A stretch of DNA of 57,773 nucleotides from the NCBI GenBank assembly GCA_032358255.1, contig JAULBX010025674.1, forward strand, positions 1-57,773, read 5' to 3'. A program made the position numbers and the translations under genes. The stretch is from Heterotrichella gracilis. Taxonomy: Eukaryota > Sar > Xanthophyceae > Tribonematales > Xanthonemataceae. Position 1 is the stretch's first letter; every line of letters begins with the position of its first letter. Below the pieces are notes generated by a model. That model had not been told where the DNA came from. It searched no databases and saw nothing but the letters and a program-made list of their open reading frames with translations. This document shows positions 44,801 through 55,700 of the stretch, piece by piece.

Positions 44801-46038
44801 CCCAGCGAACTGCAGCAATAACTGGGCCAGTGCAGCCTGCGTTGGTACTGCAACCAGCCCTGGTGGAGGAGTGCAGCACATCTGAAGGCTCAGCCCCCGA
44901 TGCAGCAGAGTGCACCCATGTACAGGAAGAAGCCGAGACCTTGCCAGACGCTGATGAGGCGGGAGATGCTGAGGTGGAGGCTGCAGCAGCAGCTATGGTG
45001 GTACTATCAACAAATGTCGAGGGGATGTTGAATGCCGATGGCGTGCAAGATTCCGGCATTGAGCCAGCACCTGAGCAGGAGCAGGAGCAGCAGGACACAG
45101 AGGAACTGAGCCCTGTCAGCATTTTGCAGAGGTTGGCGGACGGTGTGCAGTCAGCAGCAGGTGAGAGTACGTGGCTTTGAATTCCTGTTGAAGGAATTTG
45201 TTTCATTTTTCTATTACTGAGTATGGTTTTGACATGCAACTCCACAATGCACCAACGCGTGTTGAGTTATTTTTCAAACGACCGCAAACAGCCAGCTGTC
45301 TTACCCGTCGAACCCTCCTTCAGTGCATGCTGTTGCAGCGCATGCTGTCCCAGTTGTTGATGCACTGCAATACAGCCTAGGCATAGTCCTGACGCTGTTC
45401 ATGTTCCCACCACAGAAAAACTCTACCTGAGAGCGTCCTCCTCCAAGCGCCAGTATACTGGCCCAAATGATGAGGCCATTGCCCAAGCAGCAGTAGCCGT
45501 GACCCCAGTGAAGAGCAGCAGCATGTTCATTGTCGCACCAGCAGCACCCAGCCCAGGCAGCCCTGGTGGCATCACTGCCGCGCTGAGCGCCTACCGCACC
45601 CGCCGCCGCAGCAGGCGCAAGCTGTCCGCACCTGCATTCCTGGGGGTGGATGGCGCGCACCTCATTGCCACTATGGCGGCATCCACAGAAAGCGACTCGG
45701 CTTCAACAGCCCCTCAGGCACCTGCAAATGTCCCAGACGCCATTAAATATGAGACAGCGGTGGCACCCACACTGACAGGACCAGAGGAGTTGCCAGTGGG
45801 GGGTGAAGGTGTGGCTGCCACTTGTGAATCTGAGCCACCAGCTGTGGCAGGAGGCCTTGATGAGGATACTTTCCAGGATGGCATGCCCTCAACCAGCAAT
45901 TTGTCTGACGTGGAGGAGGATGGCACCAGCCCGGACCCTGCCAGCAGCAATGCTGCAGAAGTCAACCTGCAACTTGCCCTTGAAGGGCAGGAGCAGCCCT
46001 TGGGCGACCTTTCCCTTGCAGGCGCTGAGCTTGCATGA
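41811..46038 (+). CDS. Protein with paired FxP-type helical motifs and long acidic Gln/Ala-rich tail
   Basis: Seven exons agree in phase: 41811-42059, 42223-42341, 42811-42970, 43323-43462, 43688-43829, 44161-45160, 45416-46038, giving 810 residues from the ATG at 41811. The N terminus is Ser/Pro-rich (MDKSRSTSPQRHASPASSPG). A charged helical region follows: RLYKEAFDREERLHRERNGY, then CTGTPHISPAAKSLTR, WEARRQARLARMRMERDAED and AELTFHPATN. Motifs of this kind (TPHISP, LTFHP among Arg/Glu-rich helices) are common in algal and protist cytoskeletal or flagellar proteins; that is an analogy, not an assignment. The remaining ~500 residues are Ala/Gln/Glu/Pro-rich and probably disordered, with a basic patch (RTRRRSRRKLS) and several acidic stretches. 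It may be the 3' part of the gene at 37479, since its first exon also has a phase-compatible acceptor at 41806. Confidence 0.65.
42748..42767 (+). repeat. (AACT)n microsatellite
   Basis: Four to five AACT units follow GCATGT in an intron. The preceding ~30 bases (TCTGGCTATTTTGCTGGAAT) resemble a segment in a PLATZ intron at about 32550. Confidence 0.85.
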
Positions 46039-47186
46039 AGATCAGAGTCTGTGGAGAAAGTGGCACGCAGATACAGTGGCCCACACCATTGTACAAATCG
46101 ACATGCCTTACGCAAACTTTGACCCACGGGGCGGGCCCTGCCAATGTTGATCCATCACAGCGGTTATGGAGAAAATTCGGAGCAGACGTGCCCTAAACAG
46201 CATTGCAATTTATTTGGGGACATCTATAGCCCACGCGCGTGCACATTGCGGCCATGGTGATGATCACAATGTGGGAGCCATCACAGTCAGTGACTGTGAC
46301 AGCCTGGGACTGAGCAGTCCCAGCACTGCAAGCACCGTCTAGTCACTAGTCACTACTGAGTAGACTGGCAGATCTGGTCACAGGGCCTGGCGTTCAGTAG
46401 AGGGAACAAGCCGTGCGGCGCTGGGCGTGCATAATGCTTGGCGCAGGCATTTGGATACTGGTTAATAGTTTGAATTATGCCTGGAATAGTTTGAATATGC
46501 AGTCGCTGATGCCATGAGCTGCCACCGTGGCCCAACAATACCGACTGAACTTGCTCTTGATGGGCCATTGACACTCATTATGATTGTGTCAACCATGATG
46601 GAGAATTACACATCACATGCGGTGCCCAATGAACCTCACCAATCCACGCCATTGCCCCACAATCCATGAGATAAGTCACGCAAAAACAGGCTGCAACGGT
46701 TGTAGTGACCCCCCATATGGCCCAGCCTGGGTTGTAAAAAATACATCCAAGCACTGTCGAGTACTTGTACATCACATAGAAAGCAATTTTCAAAAGTATT
46801 TCATGCAACCACCTAACAGCACATTTATTGTACCATATGGGTTGATGAAACCATTTTAACTGTGAAAGCAAATAGCAACGTGCTGCACTGGACCAATTGC
46901 AGCCGAATGACAACATATGATACATGTGCACAATTTGCAGAACACGCGCGGTGGACGAGCACCACTTGTCTGGACCCTCATGTGTCTGACCAATAGTATA
47001 CACTGCCACAGCCCACCCCACACCGTACCATGACCAACCGCTGCCCTGCAACCCTGACCCTCACGACCCCCGCACCTCCACCATTGACAGAAAGGTCCAA
47101 GCCGGTGCCAACAGGCGCTTGCAGCAAACCTAGTAATATCAGGACCAGATCACCGCCTGCCAGCTTCAGTAGAATCAAGACGCACT
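46039..47186. other. Convergent intergenic region
   Basis: It separates the ends of the FxP-motif gene and the saposin gene. No gene is recognised; it should contain both 3' UTRs. Confidence 0.65.
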
Positions 47187-49380
47187 CTACTGCAGCTTGA
47201 GAGGCATCATCTCCACCCTGCCTGGTGTGCGCACGCGCAGAGGGCTTGCTGCACAGTAGCCCAGCTTTGCGCAGAGCGCATCTGGGTTCAGGTCGTGCTC
47301 CAGCAGCTCAAAGACAGCTGGCGCGTACTCGTCCACCATGGCGGAGCAGGTTTCCGAGTAGGCGCCAAACATGGAGCAGCTCTGCTTGAAGTAGTCCTTG
47401 ATCTCCTGCTGGGTGTCCTGCCCGAGGGGAAGAGGAGCATGAGACAACCCTAACCCTGACGCATGCATACTGCCGTTAATCCGCAGCATGCGGGGCAAGA
47501 GGGTGTGTGAGCATGCCACCAGCTGCATTGCATTGCCAGCCTGAAGCTCCCACGAGAAATGCACCATCACCCGCAAACGTGCGTACGCATGCAGCCCCTG
47601 AGCCCCTGTACGCACAGGGCCATGCACCCCAACCCCCGACAACAACATGCACGTACCATGCAGTTCGATCCCCCGCCACCCAAGCCACTCACCGGGTTCT
47701 TGATGATGGCAGACATCTCGTACACAAACATGTGGCACTGGTCGCACGCGTCGTTCTGAGCGCCCATCACTGCCTTGTGGAACGCAGCAGCAGTGGCCTG
47801 GAGCAGGCTGGCGGGCAGCGGCTTGGCCAGCGCGGCGGCGGGTGCGTGGCATATGCCCATCAGGTCGCACACGCTGTCTGGGTTGAGTTTCTGGAGAGAC
47901 AGCCACAACGCACCCAGTCATGCGAGTGCCAGTCCAAGCGCTGGGGCGGCGTGCAAACAGTGTGACACCACCGCCAGCACATGCCACCCTCTCAAAGTGC
48001 ATGTGACGGCAAGGATATGTCCACTTCACGTATGCATATGCGAGAATGGTGTGTATGCCCCAGACAACCATGTTGGTGCCTTCCAGTGCCACACAAACTT
48101 GTCCAAGCAGGCGTGTAGCACGTGTCACAGCCCGGCACCGCCACTGCATGAGATGCCAGGCGCCCCACCTGCAGGAGCTGCGCAAGGTTGTCGGCCGTCT
48201 GGTACACAAACTCCTTGCAGGAGCCCTGGAAGGGCTGCGGCAGCTTCATGCACACGCCCACCGCCCGCTCCACCACCTCCTCCTCCAGCTGAGGGTCCTT
48301 GGCCAGCGTCTCCAGCTCGCCCATCAGGAACTGGCACACGGGGCAGTTGACGCCGCCGCCCGGCGCGGCAGCACCCTGCGCAGAGCAAGGGAAGGGCAAG
48401 GCTGAGAATAATGGCGTTTGCAGTGCGGAGTATGGGCTGGAGTCGCGGGGGTGGCTATAGTTTGTGATTGCCTCGAGTACTACCACTTCACAGTGTGTGT
48501 TGGCCCAGGCTTGCACTGCTGACATCATGGCCAGGTCAGCTTGGTGGTGCCTTGCTAGTGGACTCTCATGTTGGTTGCAAATAAGCCATGCAGACAGCAG
48601 CAGGATATTAGAAACGCAGCTGCAGTGCCTGGAATTTGTGGGCGAGCTGGGATCCCGCTGTCCCCACCCCAGGTTGGTGGTTGCCGTACCACGAGTGCAA
48701 CAAGGTCCGGTTGGTACGCGTAGGTTGTGGAGTTGCTGCAGACGCCCACATCCGTGCACAGGATACTTGGAGACAGGTTGAGACGCATCCAGCTGATCAG
48801 CTGGGGGCCAAGCACTGGTGCCAGCACCACGCACTGCAAGGAACACAGCGAGGTGGTAACTGGCCTGTGGTAAAACACCCCAGTCTGGGAACCTGTTTAT
48901 TTGAAAGGCACAAGAGCCACTGAAGAAGCTGAAGAAAGGCAGACAGGCATACCTGGTCTCTCATGTCCGCAGGGAAAAGTGGGCACACTTTGGTTTGAAT
49001 CATCTCCACCTGCAAAGTTGGGTTCAAACTGGTAAGTGGCAAAACGTGCTGGCTTGTGATCCACGACCGCGAGAACCCAGTCAGCTGGACAACAAACTTG
49101 AACCCACCAGCTCAGCTTCTGTCTTGGGCTCTGAAGCGTAATCCTCCACATACTCAACCAGCCATTCGCAAGTTGGGCACACTCCGTTGGCAGCAGAAAC
49201 TTGAGGAGGTAAAGTAACTGCAGAAACCCAATTGTTAGATATACAACCTCCTCACCTCGGAGTGGCGTTAAAAGCATCCACCCAGCCATGCATACCTCGG
49301 AGTGCCATCCCCAACCCCAGCATGCAGCTCAGGAGAAGCAGTGTTGCCCCGACCCTTCCAGGGCACAGCCGTGTCTCCAT
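47187..49380 (-). CDS. Secreted protein with three saposin-B domains
   Basis: Saposin-like proteins bind membrane lipids and assist hydrolases in acidic compartments or act outside the cell. Seven exons agree in phase, in minus order: 49380-49296, 49217-49108, 49009-48953, 48833-48690, 48375-48169, 47890-47693, 47417-47187, giving 343 residues. Exon 1 encodes a signal peptide (core ATLLLLSCMLGLGMAL). Each SapB domain has the six-Cys pattern C-x2-C ... C ... C ... C-x5-C. Domain 1 (~42-116) runs from CPTCEWLVEYVED to CTDVGVC; domain 2 (~143-215) from CPVCQFLMGELET to CDLMGIC; domain 3 (~250-322) from CDQCHMFVYEMSA to CAKLGYC. The first domain is spread over three exons, and each of the other two domains is cut by one intron near its middle or end. 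No transmembrane segment is seen after the signal. The C terminus is short and basic. The start lies 635 bases from that of a divergent MaoC-like gene. Confidence 0.93.
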
Positions 49381-50015
49381 GACGCACTAGTATACTCGCA
49401 ATAAACAGCGAGACAACACTACCCTGCAAAATTCCGAAACTCCCGGAACCTTGTTGCGTTGTGGAGGGGTATTGGGCACTGTCGAGTGTGTACAGACAGT
49501 GAAGGGCAGCAACTACGTGTTTTGCCCAGCGACAATGGATGGGAGTTGACGGAGAAGCTAAACCTCCTTTGCACACAGGGCACTTAACTGTGCTACGCGA
49601 CCCATTCAGTCCAACGTTGGGTTGGAAGCTGTGGCCTTGCAAGGGGGGACACACAATAAAACGCACAAAACGTGGGCGCCACCCCACTGTAGTGGGTGGG
49701 TGGGGGAAAATGTGCGTAAACCCCACCCTCATCCGTTGCAAAACAGTGAACTGGGCTTCTCGCACTGCCATGGTTGCACTCGATGCACGTACCTCACGTC
49801 CATTCCTTCACCATAACCGGAGCAACCCTACTCGGACCGTACCATCTAGTGCCTGCCGCGACACCGCTTGACGTTTTACACGCTACTCGGCCTACTAGGA
49901 ACTAGAACAAAGTTACAATACCGCAACTCTTGCTTTTGTTGGGGTCCTGAATTGGTGCAGTATTTTGGGCAGGCATGCCGTGACCTGCCGCGAGTGGCAT
50001 GTGGTGGGTGTCGAC
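49381..50015. other. Bidirectional promoter region (saposin and MaoC-like genes)
   Basis: This 635-base stretch lies between two divergent start codons. It contains a short open frame starting MVALDARTSRPFLHHNRS at about 49770 on the plus strand, ending at 49871. That could be an upstream ORF or part of an unrecognised transit-peptide exon of the MaoC-like gene. Confidence 0.6.
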
Positions 50016-50805
50016 ATGGTGCGCGTGGGAGACGTTTTGACGCATTCCAGGGTATTCACCGAGACCGAGGTGCAGCACTTCACATCTTTGTCTGGGGATA
50101 AGGGTGCTCACCACTTGGTGGCTGATCCTAAAGGGAGGCTGTTGGCTCAGGGGCTGTTGACAGCAACCTTGCCTAGTCAGATTGGCGGAGCAATGAGCTT
50201 TCTGGGCAAGGAGATACACTGCAAGTAGGTGGTGCTTACCAAAAATATTTGAGGCCAAGACAGTTGCACTGCTAAATGTGTGCTGACACCTGGCAATGCT
50301 TGCAGGTTCTTGAGAGCAGTGCACACCGGGGACGTCATCACTGCTGCAGGAACTGTTCTTGTCATGAAGCCACACGAGAAGGTACAGCGCTGAATTAAGT
50401 CAGTTACATGACACTTATAACCACAATGATTCTGCATCACTGTCATGGTGATGTGACTGGCTCACTCATTTTGTAATGGCATCAAACCCCACATTGTACG
50501 TGTGACTGGTATGGAATCACACAGCATGCATTCTGTCAGTTGAATAAACACTGGTTGTGTGTTTGTGTGTAGACTGGTCTGACACCAGAATGAAAAGAAA
50601 AAACACCTTACAAATGACAAGGCTTGCCTACATGCGCCTACTGTGCCGTTCCCCGTAGGGCACTTACATGGAGTTCGAGACAAGGTGCACCAACCAGCAA
50701 GGGCAAGAGGTATTGCTGCATACCACGAAAGGCATTGCCCTGCATCCTCTGGAACAACTGGAGCGAATGACTGTGGACAGCGTGGAGGCACGCTGCAGGC
50801 TGTAG
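50016..50805 (+). CDS. Single-domain MaoC/hot-dog hydratase-like protein
   Basis: Proteins of this type hydrate or dehydrate (R)-3-hydroxyacyl thioesters, as in mitochondrial 3-hydroxyacyl-ACP dehydratase (HTD2). Three exons agree in phase: 50016-50224, 50306-50381, 50659-50805, giving 143 residues, the usual size of one hot-dog domain. It begins MVRVGDVLTHSRVFTETEVQ. The catalytic region is SLSGDKGAHH, where the MaoC consensus is SGDxNPxH: the Asp and the His five residues later are kept, but the Asn-Pro pair is replaced. LLAQGLL stands where many relatives have HGxL. A family-typical strand follows (FLRAVHTGDVITAAGTVL). No targeting peptide is present with this start; the ATG at 50016 is the first in frame, and an unseen 5' exon is possible. 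Enzymatic activity is an inference. Confidence 0.85.
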
Positions 50806-51029
50806 GTTGGGCCACCTGTACGAGCTGGAGATGGAAACCCTAGAGGGTTTCAACAGAGGCGCAAGTATGTGGAATGCCTCTGCCAAACGCCCGCTGATGT
50901 CCCCAAGCTAGTGTACACATATGTTGCTGTATCCAGACCAACGTACTGTGTCGCAACTTCAAACCAGTTGGGTTGCCAAGCTGCCGAGTGCCAATCTCTG
51001 CTGCCACAAGGCGCGGTTGCACGCTAGAG

Positions 51030-51667
51030 TCACTGTGGTTTCCTCCCTGCTGCCTGCATGATGTGGTCCATCTGCTGCTGCCTTTGCTCCCTTATGTGAA
51101 CCAGTCCCTCGTTGTCAACCAGCCCATTGTCCTCATAGGTCTGTGGTGGGGAGACACTGTTGCGTGCCTTGCTCATGACCGCGTGCAGGGCGTGTACTAT
51201 GCGTTGCAGAGGGGTAGAAACGTAGGAGTGTTTCATATATCACCCACAAAAATTTTGTAACTGACCTTTATAGCTTGCTGCCGGCTGGGTTGCATAGTCA
51301 GTATGACAGCGCTGCCTAAAACGGGCCAGGCCATGAAGTACGCTATCTGCGGCAAGGACAGGAGGCTGTGAAACTTGTAATAAAGAAACAAGATGCAGGA
51401 AACATGCCTGCCTGCTATGGTACACCAAATTATGCAGCCAGGGCGAATATGCACCGACTTGAGCTTGTATGCATGCATATACTATGTTGCATGCATGCGC
51501 ATCAAGGCATAACCCAGGTCACAAGTGAACGCTGCGAGCCCACGACAGAATCGCGAATTCCACACCTTGAAAGGCAGCGTCTGCTTCCGTCTGTAGAATA
51601 AGGTGGCCCCGCTCGCTAACAACATGCCAGCTCCCAAGAGAGCTCCATCCCTCACTGTTAAGGGCAT
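51030..51667 (-). CDS. Small two-helix membrane protein
   Basis: Three exons agree in phase, in minus order: 51667-51566, 51346-51266, 51140-51030, giving 97 residues. I do not recognise the family. The first hydrophobic segment is at residues ~8-24 (GALLGAGMLLASGATLF), followed by a basic stretch (YRRKQ). The second is at ~35-52 (IAYFMAWPVLGSAVILTM). The C-terminal third is soluble and Gln/His-rich (HIREQRQQQMDHIMQ), possibly helical. Clean GT-AG sites, phase 0 at both introns and hydrophobic segments respecting exon edges support it as a real gene. Its 3' end faces the MaoC-like gene, 224 bases away. An organelle inner-membrane or ER protein is conceivable; nothing in the sequence decides. 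Confidence 0.72.
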
Positions 51668-52712
51668 GGTGCCGCAGTTGTCACGTCAGAGGCGTGCAGT
51701 GTGGTGTGAAGACTACTCGGTGGGACAAGGGACTTCGCACAGTCTAGCAAGGGTCTAAACATAAAGGAAGAATATAACTGATTTATCCCCTTAACGGTTC
51801 AGAACCCTTACCAAGGGTAATTCAGCTTTCCAGCTTTGGTGCCCACACTCAGCCCCCACCTGCACATAACCGCACGCAATGCAGACTTGATCATCCCGTC
51901 AGCCCTTTCCAACCAGGAACACCTGTTCTGACTAACAAGCATATGGAAGAAGTATTTTGCTGAGGCTATGCTTTAGGCGTTCCTACAACCTCGCCCTGAT
52001 TAGCTGGCGCCCCAAGTCGTTTAAAATTGGCAGCCATAGCTTCCTATGCAATTCGCCCCAATACAGAAAACTGGCAGGCATTTTTACAACCTCGCCCAGA
52101 TTAACATCCTGGCCCAATTAGCTGGCAACCGTACGTCTTGGCCAGGCCATTTTCACTGAAAGGACTGTGCACGCAATGGATCAACAACGAAACAACAATG
52201 GCCATAAACATGAAAGGGAAAAAATAAAATCTATAGTAAGTGATGAAAAAAACAAGCACACTACGTGGCGTATTATGGTTCCGAGCTTTAGTAATTTCAA
52301 CCAAAAAATTGGCAACACATGCTTCTCACAGCGCTGAAAAAAGGAAAATGCCCGCTATTCCTGTCCCACTGTTTAATTGAACACCTGGGCAACAGGAATA
52401 ACACAGCTTGAGAGACTCAAGGTACATACAATGCAGATATCATTCATCCTTGGTCCCAGAATGGTTAGTTGTCAACACCTAAAACAGTACATACTGGGTG
52501 ATCAATACTGACCTGGCATCATCCTGGAATGCATGTAGCTAAAGCAGACATTTGAGCAAGAAAAAGAAGTGCAGCTGGGATGTACAGGTTTTAGCAGTGC
52601 GCAACTAATGTATACAATGCATTGCTGCGGTAACACACTACCCATGGGGCAGAATCCTCTTTGATCATGCCAACGGTATGATTCATTACCCTCGCAAGAC
52701 AGCCACCCCTGT
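51668..52712. other. Intergenic region between the small membrane protein and the G8 gene
   Basis: No gene is recognised. It contains a short direct repeat: ACAACCTCGCCCTGATTAGC at about 51985 and ACAACCTCGCCCAGATTAAC at about 52086, each near a TTAGCTGGC. The rest is AT-rich and should include the promoter of the 51667 gene and the 3' UTR of the G8 gene. Confidence 0.6.
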
Positions 52713-55700
52713 CTACCACAACCCATCCAGTCCCTTGCAAGCAGCCTCATTCCAATCCCAAGTAGCGTAAGGGTCTGGTTCCTCCCCTTCCCCGTCCTGC
52801 CCTTCACCCAGCGGGGACTGCCTCTGGTCGGGCGGCACACATGCGCTGATAGACTGTGTGGCTGCGCCGGGTCGAGTAGTGATCTCCAAGCTATTGGCAG
52901 AATACAGGTACCGCTGAAGTGTGTCGTCCAGCATGCGTTCGAGTATAGTTGCCTTCACCACGATGCTGATGGTCACGGCACCAGGCGAGCCAGGATCCGA
53001 ACCCACCATGTAGCACGATTCAGGGCAGTCAGCTAGCTCTGACTTGCTGTCCACACGAGGCAGCTTGCTTTGCACAATGGGGTTGGTGGTGATGCTGCGG
53101 GTGCCGGTCATATTGAGCAGGTGGAGCATCACGCTGGCGCTCTCGTACCGCATGCCACCAACCACCAGCCGCACGCTTGCGGCAGCGGCCAGCTTGGCGT
53201 TGTAGACCTGGGGAACAGGGGGGGTTAATGGATTGCATATATGCTTGCATTGTTCATGTAGGGCTTTACATGGCATACGCGTGTAAATGTGCATGCACGT
53301 TCAGTTACTTAGTACATGCGCCTACATTGCAATACTTGCCTGCTATCATCCAATCGTGACCTTTGCAGTGTATTGCAATAATAGCCATGCAACAAAGCGT
53401 CTGGCAAACCATAATGCAAGCTTGCATTGCATTCCATGCACGACACCATTGTGCACATCCATCGTTTAGCGCGGGGATTTGAATGAAATTGCTTCCAAAT
53501 TACCACCAAATAACCCCTACCTGATACTCTTGATTGCACAGCGCCATGAAGTGCCACCACCCATTGCCACCACCATGCGCCTGCCACACCAAGTTGCCCT
53601 GGGAGTTGTACACATCTATCGGCCCTGCATTGCTGATGCCGCTGGCCCCCAGGTGGATGCTGGTCACACACGTTCCTGCGCCATGAAGCAGCAGGGATCA
53701 TTGGCATGCCAAAAGTGCTCATCAACGCGATATGACATCACAGCCTGTACAAGGTGTGTCACATCCATTGCCTGATTGGCAACGATTACTGTGAAATGCG
53801 GGCTCTATATACGGAGTTGGTAAACAGCCAAACTGGCTATGATGCTGTTCAATGCACACCACCAGGTCACAAAAAGCACTTCAAATGTGGCCATCGGCAT
53901 CCCCTGCCCTTCCATGCACATGCCTTCCTCACCTGGTCGGCAAACCACGCCTGATACTTTGGGGGATAGCGTGCATCCTGGCTCCCCGTCGGCCATCAAG
54001 GGGTTCATTGCGCATGGACCCTGAGGGGTGCCTTCGGGGCATGCGCCATAGGCCACCCATGTGGCGCCTGGCACCCCAGTGAAGCTGCCATCTCTGTCAA
54101 TGATAGCCTGTAAGGGGCGAATTTTACATGAAAATGAAGGGAGGACAAGGAGGGTCTTGTCACAGTGGTCAGCGCTGTCTCGGTGTGAGAGGACGCTCTT
54201 GCATCAGCTGGTGGATCTAGTACTTTTCTAGTATATTGTGGAACCAACAGCCACATGCATGCCACCGCCTCCCCACATAGGGCAGGCGCCATGCACCTAA
54301 ATACCCTTCACAGAATTTAAAGAAGTGCTTGGTTTGTGGTCACGTGTGATTGATGTGGTCTCAGCCAGAGCCAGAAAGGCTGATGTATACTTTGATAACA
54401 TGCTAGAGGGTATGCGCCATGATTCAGGCTGGATGAAACCTGTCGGTACACACACTTTGCACTATTCTGTGCCACATTCCATTCTCAAAAGATAGTGTCC
54501 TTGGAGGTGGTGAGCTGTCAATATCTGAAAAGATATGCACACCGGCTGATCAGCAAAAAAATGCCATCGGTGACATCCCCAGTGGTTGGACCATGCTGCC
54601 TGCCTGCCTACCTGCATTGTGTTGTTAGACCCAATGGGCAGCAAGAAACCTGTGTCCTCAAAGCCTGGTTGAGCTGACTCCATACGAATAAGCATTGAAA
54701 TACATGTACCCAGAACACCAGGAAACGCTCCAAAAATGAAATACAAAGTTCCAATATCTTTATGATTTTGTTGAAACAAACCATCTAGTTGACATAGAAA
54801 AAACCTTGTTATACCTGCCTGCCTACCTGCATTGTGTTGTTGGAGCCAATGGGCAGCATGAAGCCTGGGTCCTCAAAGCTGACCCCCGCCACCACATTAT
54901 TTTGCTTCATGGTCACCGCGTTGTTGCGGACCATGGAGAAGTGCGTGCTCCTCTCAGGCCCAGCAGTAGGAAAGCCCACAAAGTGGACCCGGCTCAATGC
55001 TGAGGGGCCATCATAAAAGATGTAGCCCTGCGATGGGGTCGTGGGTATGAGGAGGGATTCTGGATTAGGAGGTCGGGTGTAGGGTGTTAGGAGTTGGGTT
55101 TTGGGTGTGGTGTTTGGCTTGTAAGGCATGCCAGTGTTGCTGCTGGTCCTGACTGGTCACAGGATGGATTGGTGCGCAGCACCCATGTGTGCGTACGTCC
55201 AGGGCATGACATATTCCTCAATGCCACTGCATTACTGCTGTGCTGACATGAAGACGCTGATTCAGCAGACACTGATTCCGAAGGCACACATGTGAAGAGC
55301 CAACAGCTGACCTGCATGCAACAACCTAACCTTCTTCATTCACGACGAAGGCCAACCCCAATTCCACATGATACGCATCCACACTCACATGCATCCCCCC
55401 ACCCTGGCATTCTACCATCCCCAGCTGGGATTGCGCACCCTGGGTATGACCCCCTGTGAATTGTCCCCTCCCAGGGATCGCTTGACCCTTAGCTCTGCGG
55501 GGGTCCGTGCCACACCCCGGTTGGCGCTCACTCCCACCACCACACTGTCCTGGAGCACCGTGTTGTAGGGCGTCCACGCGCCACCACCCACGCCCCCAAA
55601 GTCAGCACACACCATGTTGCGCACCACGTAGCCGAAGGGGGACTTGATGTAGAAGCAGGAGCCAAAGTCACGGGTGCCGATCTTGTAAGCCTGCAAAATA

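Noticed and set aside
53933-54107. Apparent frameshift in the GGGG at about 53990 of the G8/PbH1 gene, because another frame of this exon reads more smoothly near its end ([12 protein letters not shown]).
   Set aside because: With the unshifted frame the exon ends at phase 1 and joins the next exon (53675) in the correct frame, while the shifted frame does not.
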